Position numbers and translations under genes: made by a program
DNA from: Gibbula magus
Taxonomy: Eukaryota > Mollusca > Gastropoda > Trochida > Trochidae
Reading direction: 5' to 3'
Assembly (NCBI GenBank): GCA_936450465.1
Contig: OW388292.1
Coordinates: forward strand, 7,769,756 to 7,833,755
DNA: 64,000 nt
Part shown: in pieces, positions 11,961 to 22,898 of the stretch
How positions within the stretch are numbered: position 1 is the first letter of the stretch
Layout of the letters: each line of letters starts with the position of its first letter
Notes under the pieces: model-generated
Database searches by the model: none
What the model saw: only the letters and a program-made list of their open reading frames with translations
What the model was told of the DNA's origin: nothing

Positions 11961-12541
11961 GTGACTCCCAAAATTCCGGCAGCCAGAGAGCTGCCGGAGA
12001 GTGGGGTTCACTGTCTGCAGTCCGTAGGCGGGCGTCTGTCAGGGTTCCTTCTGGCTTGGTCGAAAGTAACCGACAACCCTTTGGTCCTGTCCACACTCAG
12101 GGAGGGACACCTGTCTCGGTGGAAAGTCGCGCCAACGGTCTTCTCCGGGATACGGTACACTCTGGTCCAGAAATCGGCCATAGAGGTGGTACCCCCAGGT
12201 CAGGAGCAGAGTGGTTATTACTCCACCTACTTGATTGTTACCAAGAAGGATGGGGGTTTCAGACCGATTCTCAACCTTAAATATCTCAACAGGAAGATAG
12301 AGGTTCCATCGTTCAAGATGGAGACTTTGAGGATGGTCATAGCATCCGTAGAGGCAAACGAGTGGCTTTCCTCGATAGACCTCAAGGACGCATATCTCCA
12401 TGTCCCAGAGTTCAAGAAATATCTGAGGTTTGCTTTCGACGGGACATGTTACCAGTTCAGGGTTCTACCCTTCGGCATCTCTACGGCGCCGAGGTTGTTC
12501 ACGAAGCTCATGCTGATTCCCGCTCAGGTCGCCAGGTCGGT
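11961..12541 (+). pseudogene. DIRS-B reverse transcriptase, N-terminal fragment
   Basis: The frame opens 17 bases after the gag stop, in a different frame. It contains YLIVTKKDGGFRPILNLKYLN, SIDLKDAYLHV (the first catalytic Asp block) and QFRVLPFGISTAPRLFTKLM, all typical of DIRS RT. It then ends in non-homologous sequence (KIMIL and stop at 12560). The palm motif with paired aspartates is missing, so the product would be inactive. Confidence 0.82.
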
Positions 12542-13984
12542 CAAAATTATGATTTTATGATGCCAGTAACCATTGTTAAGCCAAATGTACGTTTCATCAT
12601 CACGCTCAGACTTGATCAAGCTCTACCCATTATTCATTTTGGAATGTTAGTCACGTAATTAACCATATATGGATAGTAAGTGATCACGCGACGTGAATGT
12701 TTGTAATCAGCCGTGTTTATTTTTTTATTTTCTTGTGAAAACAATGAAACAGTTAAAGGATAGATGAAATGCATTTTTCTCAAGAATGACAGATGATTAC
12801 CTCTACGTATATTGTATATCGGAATCAATTGAGCATAAAATCGAGACAATAAACACTTGCACTTGATAATTAAGACTATTTTAATTCACCCATTTTAACA
12901 CTACCGCAATTTGTTCGGCGAATCCTTTTCAAAATGCTCACTGAGGCGTGACTGTGATAAGCAACAGGCGGGGCGGCACCATAGCTCCTCCGCCGGTGTC
13001 TCGTTAGTTAATTAATGATGATTATCACTGCCGCTTAATGAATTTATGAGGAATTATTACATCGCCAAAAAGACATGTTTATGTAATAATTGTGTAATTG
13101 TCATCTGCGGAATTACCTAGTTGGATATCTAAACATTCGATATATGGGAAATTTAAGTTGGTTTATTGAAGGTTTCTTTGTGAAATTAACAATCAAAATG
13201 TTGGGAAATTACGTTGAATTGAAACTATCTCCGAAAATCAAATTCCTCCACGTACGTCACAGAAGTCATCCCTTCACGGGTCACACCCCCGCAGACTTTC
13301 ATTATGGTCGCCGGGGCTAAATCAGGCGTTTTTTTAAAAAGCCGTATATAAGTAATTTATGGACCGATTTCAGAAATTTAAAATTGAGCAATTGTCAAAT
13401 TGACATCCCATTTTAATGAATCCGATTTGGACCATATGTCATTTCATCTATCCTTTAATAAGAAAAACAATATTCATATTAAATCAATGACAAACTTTCG
13501 ATATTAAATTTATTGAATCAAACCAATGAAATGCCTTTTTAACTCAATTGCCTGGTTTTATACATGGAATAGCTGTCCATTGGCCCTGTTTATGGATTAT
13601 TGATATAAGGAATGTCAACAATATTTTTATTTCCAAATTATTGGAAGTACAATGTCACCTGTATGGGTCATTTGGTATCTTAGAAATGAAATAAAGTTTT
13701 CAGTACCCCTGAACTATTATTACATCAAAGCATTCGAACTTACGACCTCGTGCTTCAACTATAATAGTTCAGGGCAAAACTATACTTTATTACAAAACAC
13801 ATTGGGGTACAGCAAACTCTTTAATAAAACATGGGAAAAAAAAAAATATGTTTTGAATTTTTATCAATTTAAGACCAATGATATGTTTCGGTACCATTCA
13901 GTCAGATGAAGATGCTTAAAAACGCAAGTTTAAACATTATATCAAATGCGGACAGAGACAGTGCGTGACACCTGCTATGTCTGC
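12542..13984. other. AT-rich non-coding DNA
   Basis: No gene or recognisable repeat apart from poly-T/A stretches. The 85-codon frame at 13652-13909 shows no protein signature. Confidence 0.5.
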
Positions 13985-16460
13985 CTCTAAGTCGGAGCTG
14001 CTATCAGTTTTTGCGCAGTTTCCATCACTGCCGCCGCCGCCGCCTCCGCCGCGTTTTGTATTCGCTATAACTTTTTAGCTCATCAGGCCTGAAAGGCCCG
14101 ATGGGCTTATGGCATGGCATGGTGTCCGGCGTCCGTCCATCCGTCCATCCGTCCATCCGTCCATCCGTCCATCCGTCAATCCGTCCATCCGTCCATCCGT
14201 AAACTTTTCGCTTTTTCGACTTCTTCTCCAGAACCAATGACTCCACAGAGCTGAAATTTGATGTGCAGACTCCTTGGCCAATGGGGATTCTAAATTGTAG
14301 ATTTCGTGACCCCATGACCCCAAATGGGGTCACAGGGGTCACATCCTTAAAAACCTATTTTCATCTTCTTCTTCAGTTCCAAAAGGTCTAGAGAGCTGAA
14401 AAGTTGTGTGCAGACTCTTTGGCCAATGGGGATTCTAAATTGTAGATTTCGTGACTCCCTGACCCCAAATGGGGTCACCGGGGTCACATCCTTAAAAACC
14501 CATTTTCATCTTCTTCTCCAGTTCCAAAAGGTCTAGAGAGCTGAAAAGTTGTGTGCAGACTCATTGGCCAATGAGGATTCTAAATTGTAGATTATGTGAC
14601 TCCCTGACCCCAAATGGGGTCACCGGGGTCACATCCTTAAAGACTTATTTTCATCTTCTTCTCCAGTTCCAAAAGGTCTAGAGAGCTGAAAAGTTGTGTG
14701 CATACTCCTTGGCCAATGGGGATTCTAAATTGTAGATTTTGTGACCCCGTGACCCTAAATGGGGTCACCGGGGTAACATCCTTAAAAACTTATTTTCATC
14801 TTCTTCTCAAGTTCCCAAAATTCTAGAGAGCTGAACATTTTTTTGCAGACTCCTTGACCAATGGGGATTCTAAATTGTAGATTTCGCGACTCCGTGACCC
14901 CAAATGGGGTCACCGGGGTCACATTCTTAAAAACCTATTTTCATCTTCTTCTCCAGTTCCAAAAGGTCTAGAGAGCTGAAAAGGTATTTGCAGACTCCTT
15001 GGCCAATGGGGATTCTAAATTGTAGATTTCATGACTCTGTGACCCCAAATGGGGTCACCGGGGTCACATCCTTAAAAACCCATTTTCATCTTCTTCTCCA
15101 GTTCCAAAAGGTCTAGAGAGCTGAAAAGTTGTGTGCAGACTCCTTGGCCAATGGGGATTCTAAATTGTACATTATGTGACTCCGTCACCCCAAATGGGGT
15201 CACCGGGGTCACATCCTTAAAAACTTATTTTCATCTTCTTCTCCAGTTCCAAAAGGTCTAAAGAGCTGAAAAGTTGTGTGCAGACTCCTTGGCCAATGGG
15301 GATTCTAAATTGTAGATTTCGTGACCCCGCGACCCCATATGGGGTCACCGGGGTCACATCCTTAAAAACCCATTTTCATCTTCTTCTCCAGTTCCAAAAG
15401 GTCTAGAGAGCTGAAAAGTTGTGTGCAGACTCCTTGGCCAATGGGGATTCTAAATTGTAGATTATGTGACCCCGTGACCCCATATGGGGTCACAGTGGTC
15501 ATGATCTAAGAACCTATCTTTTGCTTGTAAACAATAACTTAAATAATTTAAATATTCAACTTTAGATAGTAAATCAATGAAACCCTGATGAGCTACAGAG
15601 CCCATGGCTCTATTTTTCCTATAAGGTTTTGAGAACTCATATAAATAACTTCTTACTTATACCCCTGGGGAATTTTTTTGACATGTTCACTTTCAAGGTC
15701 AAAGGTCAAGGTCACGAGTTCTGAAATCGCTAAAAAAAATCCTTGTAAACACGATAACTTGAAAAATATTTGTGTTATCAGGCTCTTCTTTGGTGTATAT
15801 CAACTATGGAGAAAGGCCAAGATTTTAAAAGGTTTTTGCTAACATCCGTCAAAGGTCAAGGTCAAAGCGAGGTCACAACCTCAGCATGCTTTTGCGAAAA
15901 TGTCTTATTTCAACTATTAACACTTTGAATCATTACATGATTGTTATACGCAATGAAAAGTGATCACTGATTCTGTGACCTTGAATTTTAAAGGTCAAGG
16001 TCACGAGATATGGTCATGCTGACCAGTTCTGAAATCACTAAGTAACTTTTTTCCATGAAGATATTAACACCTCATATAGATAGCTTAATTTCTTTCTTAT
16101 ACACCTGGTGAATGATTTTGACATGTTCACATTCAAGGTCGATGGTCAAGGTCATGAGTTCTGAAATCACTACAACAATCCTTGTAAACATGATAACTTC
16201 AAACTTTTTTTGTGCTATTAGGCTCTTATTTGGTATATATAAACTATGGAGAAAGACCAAGATTTTAAAACGTTTTCGCTAAAATCTGTCAAAGGTCAAG
16301 GTCACAGTGAGGTCAAAACTGAAGCATGCTTTTGTGAATATGCCGTATTTTAACTATGAACACTTTGAGTCATTGCATGATTATTATACACGATGAAAAG
16401 TGATCATTGATGGTGTGACCTTGAAGGTCAAAGGTCAAAGTCATGAGATATTGGTTAAGG
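13985..16460 (+). repeat. AGGTCA-rich repeat, split by a family A insertion
   Basis: The repeat starts near tatcagtttttgcgcagt (13999), is interrupted at 14077-15612 by a family A element and resumes with cctataaggttttgagaactc. Two tandem units of about 420 bp follow (gacatgttca, caaggtcaaaggtcaagg, acactttga). Related copies lie at 17470-17785 and 41036-41910; the latter is uninterrupted at the same place. It carries many AGGTCA half-sites. Non-coding. Confidence 0.7.
14077..15612 (+). mobile_element. Repeat family A, full-length copy (HINE-like, about 10 monomers)
   Basis: It runs from AGCTCATCAGGCCTGAAAGG after five Ts to GAGCCCATGGCTCTA followed by five Ts. Its ends hold an 11-bp inverted pair AGCTCATCAGG/CCTGATGAGCT, and near the 3' end is a hairpin AGAGCC-CAT-GGCTCT. 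Between them are a (catccgtc)n stretch and about ten monomers of about 118 bp, each with ctccagttccaaaaggtc, ggggattctaaattgtaga and tggggtcacc. There is no TSD beyond the T-run. The layout resembles Helentron-associated elements such as DINE-1 or oyster pearl elements; that link is an inference. Confidence 0.75.
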
Positions 16461-16493
16461 CCACGTTAATCCTTTGATCAAATTTGAAAGAAG

Positions 16494-16605
16494 AAATAAG
16501 TTTTAAGAACAAACTTGTGAAAAGTGACCCCAGTGATGATTAGTAATAACTCGAATAATGAACAAACTTTTGTTTAAAAGAATTTCCATTTTATTGATGA
16601 TGCTC
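16494..16605 (+). repeat. Dispersed repeat shared with 20276-20375
   Basis: A block of about 100 bp (agaacaaacttgtg, gaccccagtgatgattagta, attgatgatgct) occurs here and diverged at about 20276-20375, both times just upstream of a tandem-monomer repeat. Function unknown. Confidence 0.5.
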
Positions 16606-17095
16606 CAGCTCCAAAACCATTCATCATATCTTCCTGAAAATTTGCATGTGTATTACCCACTAACTGAAGTGGTGCCTTTTGATATTTTCAGATTTCTGAA
16701 TTTTTATTTTTTTTTCGTTTCCATAGAAACTTGTTGAATTTGGACTTTGTTCAGAGACAGGTTCGTTCCCGGAGCACAGCTCCAAAACCATTCATCATAT
16801 CTTCCTGAAACTTTGCATGTGTATTACCCATTGACTGAAGTGGTGCCTTTTGATATTATCTGATTTTTTCTGATTTTTTTTCTTTTTTTCTGTTTCCATA
16901 GAAACATGAGGGGATGTTGGTTGTTGTAGATTTTGACTGCTTCTGGAGCAGAAGTCTAAAACCCTTAACATTCCTGAAACTCTGTAATACCCACTAACTG
17001 AAGTACGGTAGTAGATACACAAGTATCTGTAAAAGATGTGTTTTACAAATTTTGTGGAACCGGTGGGATATGTCATCTTCTGATGACTCTTGTTA
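16606..17095 (+). mobile_element. Repeat family B copy
   Basis: Two to three monomers (gctccaaaaccattcatca, ccatagaaac) end with the family B stem-loop at 17072-17087 and ctcttgtta. It lies directly upstream of the polypyrimidine acceptor of the exon at 17112, so this element has inserted within about 15 bp of a splice acceptor. Confidence 0.65.
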
Positions 17096-17111
17096 AACAT
17101 TGTTTTTATAG

Positions 17112-17195
17112 AGAAAGAAAACCGTGGAACCAGTGCTTCCCAGTCTGGCACAGCAAGCACCAGGAGGAATAAACAAGCTAAGAAAAAAACTAAGG
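17112..17195 (+). CDS. Host gene exon (84 bp, phase 1-1)
   Basis: The acceptor is tttttatag and the donor is G|GTATGT. The exon reads KENRGTSASQSGTASTRRNK and continues QAKKKTK, with one base left over at each end. The peptide is polar and basic, low in hydrophobic residues, and looks disordered with a possible nuclear-localisation-like cluster (RRNKQAKKKTK). It joins in frame to the exon at 22201. Confidence 0.72.
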
Positions 17196-17383
17196 GTATG
17201 TTGATATATGAGCTTGAGGTTACTTTATCGTATTAATTCAACCATAATCAAACAATGATGTTTAGTTGTATAAATCTCATACACTAGAATTGTATATAAA
17301 CTTATGAGATATTTTCAAAAGATTGTCAAATTGCATTTTCATAATTTAACATGGCATATCTATACACAATACTATACTGTTAT

Positions 17384-17985
17384 TATACCCCCACTACGAT
17401 GTAGTCGGGGGAATATAACGCTCCGCATGTCCGTCCGGAATCGTTTCTGTTGTGCCTTTTAAGGGTCTCGACTCCAAGGTCGGAGCTGTTATCAGTTTTT
17501 GCGCAGTTGCCCGCGCGTTTTGTTTTGGCTTTTACTTTTTTCCTAGAAGGTTTTTAGAACTCATATACATAACTTTTACTTAAGCCTTTTTTTTGACATG
17601 TTCACATTCAAGGTCAAAGGTCAAGGTCACGAGTTCTGAAATTGCTACAAAAATCCTTGTAAACACGATAACTTGAAAAATATTTGTGCTATCAGGCTCT
17701 TCTTTGGTGTATATCAACTATGGAGAAAGGCCAAGATTTGAAAAGGTTTTCGCTAACATCTGTCAAAGGTCAAGGTCATAGCGAGGTCGCCTGAAAGGCC
17801 CGATGGGCTTATGGCATGGCTTGGTGTCCGGCGTCTGTCTGTCCATCCGTCCGTCTGTAAACTTTTCCCATTTTGTCTTCTTTTCCAGAACCACTAGGTC
17901 TAAGGAGCTGAAATTTTGTGTGCGAACTCCTTGGCTTTGCTCACAACCCAAAAAACCTATTTTCATCTTGATCATCAGCAAACAA
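17384..17985 (+). repeat. Composite of three repeat fragments
   Basis: It begins with the family C start hairpin (tacccccactacgatgtagt then cggggg), passes into an AGGTCA-rich repeat (17470-17785) and ends as a partial family A copy (cctgaaaggcccgatgggct at about 17790). The joins look like nested or truncated insertions. Confidence 0.55.
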
Positions 17986-17989
17986 TAAC

Positions 17990-20275
17990 CATCAGTTGCA
18001 ATAAACCTTATATTGAGTAGGCTAAGGTTGTTTTGATATGTTACAAACCATACAGGGAGTGACATCCCTGCCCTGCTCAGCCAACAAATGAGTCATATCA
18101 TCATCCATCCTGCTACATCAGGCTGTAAAGAGATTGTACGAGCCTAATTCTGATACAAATAACCTGATATAGCAAGATGATCATGATTTAAATATTGTAT
18201 CTCATTCAATTCTGTAAGATACTTTGAGCTCAAGTTGAAATGTTACAATCTGCAGGAGAGTAAGATTAAATGTAAGACCAATATAGATTGCTTATAACTG
18301 GGCACTGGTTAGTTGAAAAAAGGTTCATAGTCACTGTTATTCAACAACTATTCTTCAATAAATTTTCCCAAAGGCGGGGGATATGGCCGACTCTGTCTGC
18401 TTGTTTCAATTGTGAAGGTCACTATTATTTTTTTTGGCTTGATTTTAAGTTTCAAGAGGCCTAGCACCTGTATAGTTTAAGGTCTACAGAGTCAATATTT
18501 CTCATAGTGACGTTTTATTCACAATAGAATAATTGCATTTTAACTTAGAAATTTTCAACATTGTTACTGGTTAACAATTTTTAGAGGGAACAAATCGAGC
18601 TATTGTTAAATTTATAATCTTGTACATTTACAATTACTTACATTGAGACATTGAGTTATTTTATTCAGTGTAATACAACTGTATAGAAATGTGGCGGGTG
18701 AAATGTCAAAAGATTATAAAGCCTACAATGATGTATCTATGATAAGGAATCATGATTAATTTCAAATCGAAATGAAAAGGGCGTTTTCTTTTTCAGTACA
18801 CATTTTCTTTCAGATTCTGTTCCATCAATATCATGTTATTTGGGTATAATCGATGAAATGTTAGTGTAGAATGCTTAAAATCTAGCTTTTAATTTCTATA
18901 TTAATTCTATATTTTTCAGAAGTTAGTCATGTAATCAACACTCACTAATTGCGCTTAATGCATTAACACCTTTTGATGCCAGATATCGGTCACTGGACCG
19001 GTTCAATTATATAAGAGGTGGCGCGTCAAGATATTGCCAACGTCCTGTCATATGACGTAACTGGTGATACTTACCTGGTCGTTAGAGACTCTAATAAACA
19101 CTTGTCTGTCTGTCTAGTTAAAATAAAGATACACATATAGGCGACATTCAGTCTGGACATAGTGAGCCAATCAAAATTAGGACTGTTATATTCAGCCATC
19201 GAAATTTAAGAATATTGTGTTCTGTTGTTTCGTCGGTGATAGCAGCCGGTCATTCACTATTATGTAAGATGCACACCAATGTACATGGATTAGTAATCAT
19301 ATAGTGACAACAGGTTAGTTATTTAAATCAATAAGGACATCGTAAAGTGTTGTTTACATGCGAACTAGTAAGAAAATCATCACAATGGTGCAACAATTGA
19401 TATGTATTTCTTTTAAATTGTAAAATAATATAGATATATACGTCGCATAAGTCTCGTTTTTCGTTGAGTAGGATTAGCATGAATTCTGGTTTGTTTGCCG
19501 ATCCAAATGTGTATAATTGTGGAAACACATTGTTTAATGAATTGTTTTATTGAATCAAAATACTTTGAGATAGTATCCTACATATGTGCTCTTATTTCAT
19601 TTCAACTATTAAATAATGGAATAGATAAACGTGAGACATAGTAACGAGATATGTATCCCAATCATTTGGTACATTCGCTTGTTCTTCATTCAAATCTTTG
19701 TTATCGCTTGACTTATGTTGTTCAAAGCGAGATCTCATTGCTAGAATAAGAGTCTGACATAACAGAAATGGTCAGTGATGGACATTCACGCAGTAACTCT
19801 ATAGAACTGACACTTCAAAATGACGCAAAGAAAAGACAATGGTAGTAGATTTACGCTGAAATATCCACTCGGCATTATCGGAGACTAAACAATCTAAACA
19901 CATGTGTACAACAACCAAAGTTAAATAACGATTGAACAGAATATGCCGACATTGTTTCTAATAGCTTTGATCAAGTTTAGGCTGTTTTGACAAGTGAGAC
20001 CAGTGAAAAATATGTGACGGCTATACGAGTGTATAATGTAAACAAAAACATAAGCCATCTACTCGTTGAGCAGGACTCCTGAGTAACACGTCACACCTCT
20101 GCTAGCAGATGATTGGCTAATGAAACGTTTGGCGGCTGTAAAAATGAAGTATTTTTTAAAAACGTTTTTTTCTACTATTTTGGGGTGCATTTGTAATCCA
20201 ATACTTTTGTGTCGTTATTCTTAACTGTTGTCAGAATCATTTCCGTGAAGTCTACCCCCTGAGGTTAGAATATCT
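17990..20275. other. Intronic AT-rich DNA, no gene seen
   Basis: I find no coding or repeat signal except a short (tgtc)n stretch with aataaa near 19093-19120 that resembles the tail of the LINE ending at 51921, so it may be a LINE or SINE remnant. Confidence 0.5.
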
Positions 20276-21230
20276 TTAAGAACAAACTTGTGTGAGTGAC
20301 CCCAGTGATGATTAGTAATAACTTGAATAATGAACAAATTTTTGTTAACAAAAATTCCCATTTTATTGATGCTGATGAGAAGGCAGAACAGGGAAAGGCG
20401 AGACCCTAAGTTTCGGAGCTGCTCTGCTTTTGTGATGTCCCACAAACGCTAATCTAGTTTTTGAAATGTTTTACCAAAAATGGTCTTATTTTGGGAATTT
20501 GTCTTGTTTCCGGAGCATATCTGAAACACTGTTTACCTCGGAAACTTCAAATTTGGCATGGAAGTAACCCATATGGTGCTGTTGTGTTTTTTTAGGTGTC
20601 TCAACTCCAAGGTCCAAATAATTTCTGAAATTTTGACCAAAAACGGTCCAATTTTTTTACTTTGTCTCGTTTCAGGAGCATATCTCAAAAACTATTTGGC
20701 TTGGAAACTTCAAATTTGGTATGGAAGTAACCCTTATAGTGCTGTTGTGCCCTTAAGAGGTGTCAACTCCACGGTCCATAATTTTTGAAAATTTTGACAA
20801 AAAACAGTCCGATTTTTGGACTTTGTGTTAATTGTTTCCGGAGCATATCTCAAAAACTATTTGGCTTGTAAATTTGCTATCGAAATAACCTATATGGTGC
20901 TATTGTGCCCTTTAAGAGTCCCAAGGTCCAAATAATTTTTGAAATTTTGTCATTTGTGTCATATCTGGAGCATAAATGAAAAACTATATAACTTGAAAAT
21001 TTAGATTTGGATGTTGCCTACCTATATTGTATTGTTGTGCCTTTTATTGGTTTAAACTCAACAGTTCAAATAATTTAAAAACATATTTTCATTAAAACAA
21101 TCATTGTTATTCATTGACATGATTGACTAGATTATATTTTCCAATTTATTAATACTGTATGAAGGCGATCAAACTACAGGCAGGGGGTATGTGAGCTGCG
21201 CTCACTTTTGCCTTGTTAATTGGGCCAGTT
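20276..21230 (+). repeat. Repeat family D with tandem monomers and 3' hairpin
   Basis: At least four monomers of about 150-165 bp share ggagcatatctcaaaaact, acttcaaatttgg and gtgctgttgtgcc. The end carries a perfect stem-loop GTGAGC-TGC-GCTCAC at about 21190-21204, followed by ttttgccttgtta. Architecture parallels families A and B. Non-coding. Confidence 0.55.
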
Positions 21231-21289
21231 AAAGGTCCTTGATGCGTTATAATGGCACGAGTCAAAGTCTCAGCCAATAGTGAAATACT

Positions 21290-21820
21290 CATCCTCGATA
21301 ATCCAGCGCTATTGTTCCGATAAATCTACACACAAGCGCTGGAAAACAGTAAGGGTATTTATCCCAAACCTAGTTACCTCCTCTTGGGTCCATGTTATCC
21401 AATCAGAAACGAAACGCAGACACTATCTGCGTAAACAACTCGACCAATCAAAAGGCATCACTACCGTTCGGCCGACTCACTCGATTACGATATAGTTTGT
21501 AACACATTCAGCGTAGAAAACCTGACAGAAACTCAAAAGAAAGTTTTAAGAAGTCTCTACGAGAAGAAGGGTGTATTCATGTCCATCAAAACGGATGGAG
21601 GTAAATGATTAAAATCCCTGTACTGCGAAAGCCAAGATCCTGACACGAGAGTGCTTGTTATTTCACCCTTGATTTCAAGTGATCTCATTGGTTGTTAGAA
21701 AGCAAGCGTTTCGCTGAGTCATTGCGAAGGGAGGTAACTAGGTTATGGATAAATACCCTTACTGTTTTCCAGCGCTTGTGTGTAGATTTATCGGAACAAT
21801 AGCACTGGATTATCGAGGAT
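21290..21820. mobile_element. Foldback element with about 90-bp inverted arms
   Basis: The left arm 21290-21381 (catcctcgataatccagcgc onward) is nearly the exact reverse complement of the right arm 21730-21820. The 348-bp loop carries a helicase-like coding fragment. It fits a MITE or foldback transposon that captured host sequence. Target duplications were not identified. Confidence 0.75.
21471..21608 (+). pseudogene. RecQ-like helicase fragment inside the foldback loop
   Basis: An open stretch reads FSVENLTETQKKVLRSLYEK then KGVFMSIKTDGGK and a stop at 21606-21608. It resembles the Q-motif plus Walker A start of RecQ-type DEAD/DEAH helicases (L--EQ--AL--L--G-DVF---PTG-GKS). The P-loop is degenerate (KTDGGK), and everything after it is missing. 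It is most likely a captured or decayed fragment with no activity. The family call rests on about 35 residues and is tentative. GGTAAATG at the end could alternatively be a splice donor. Confidence 0.4.
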
Positions 21821-22200
21821 GTGAAATACTGAATTAATGACAATTTTATTAATTAATCTCATTTTAATTTGCACAACACTTAACATCTCATTTACTTTGA
21901 AATAATAATTATTGACAAGATTGGGGAACAGATAGCACCGTCTTGATTTCACCAAATGTGTGACTGCGAAATATTCAGTTTGAATAACTCAACATCAATT
22001 GAAAAACTCTGATGGAATTTGACATAATACCAGTGACAGATGCAGAGGGGTGGTTCAGGGGTGTGTGAACAATTTTCTTGTAAATTTGATGGACTCCCTG
22101 GGTGAACTTGCACAATCTTCCCCCCCCCCTTTCAAAATTCTGAAAATTCCTTAAACCCGCTACCAGTTTGTATACATTGTGGTTGTTGTTTGTCTTGCAG

Positions 22201-22272
22201 GTATTCTGATCTCTGAAAATGCAGCTGAGTCTACAGAAGATAGAGAAATAAAATTGATTGGAGAAAGAAAAG
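22201..22272 (+). CDS. Host gene exon (72 bp, phase 1-1)
   Basis: The acceptor is gtttgtcttgcag and the donor is G|GTAAGT, both near consensus. With the leftover G from the previous exon it reads GILISENAAESTEDREIKLI and continues GERK, leaving one base. Acidic and basic residues alternate. It joins in frame to the exon at 25946. No domain is recognised. Confidence 0.75.
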
Positions 22273-22898
22273 GTAAGTATCATTCAACCATGACTTTTCA
22301 ATGCTTGTTTTTATTGGTTTATTTTATCGGCAAATGGAGGTTCGAACACTTTTTTTGTAAAAAGGTGATTTACTGCATTTAAATACATGATGACATTACA
22401 TTCTAGGTCAAACTATGTCTTTGAAATAAACATGCGTATATCAGTTATCTCCACTTTGCAGTTTCCATCATGTTTTCATTCTACGCAATTTTATTTCTGT
22501 ATCTGTTTTGGAAAATAATTTGGACAGAAGTTTTAAACAGTGAAACTACCAAACTCCTCAAAGTGCTGTTACATCTCTCCTGCCTCAAGCCTTTTATATA
22601 CACTGTATTCGGACCAGTGACCTCGAACTAGCTTAATTGGCCCAGGATAATATAAAAAAACGCTTTCGTATTATTTTTACAGAATATCATATCTATACTT
22701 ATCTTATATACATGAAAATATCATTTTCAAAGTTTAGTTGATGATGTTTTTTTTGCAAAATGATAAAGTTGTTTGATCAAATCTTGTTTCACACAGCTTT
22801 TATGTTTGCTTGGTAACTTCTGTCTACTCACAGTGTCGTTAAGGTAAAACATAGTTCTGAGTCATTTTGGCTATATTTATGAATGTTAACCAGTTTTT

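Larger units (their letters stand above)
10222..12541 (+). mobile_element. DIRS-B: decayed DIRS-like retrotransposon, 3'-truncated inside RT
   Basis: A gag-like gene with several frameshifts is followed 17 bases later by the N-terminal half of a DIRS reverse transcriptase. Homology stops near 12541 inside RT, before the YLDD-type catalytic motif, where the composition drops abruptly to AT-rich. RNase H, methyltransferase, recombinase and terminal repeats are absent. It is an older fragment than DIRS-C, judging from the number of lesions. Confidence 0.83.

Noticed and set aside
14025..14342. Minus-strand frames rich in DGRTDGRMDG, also at 35493-35739 and 40212-40458
   Set aside because: Translation of the (catccgtc)n start of family A elements, not a gene.
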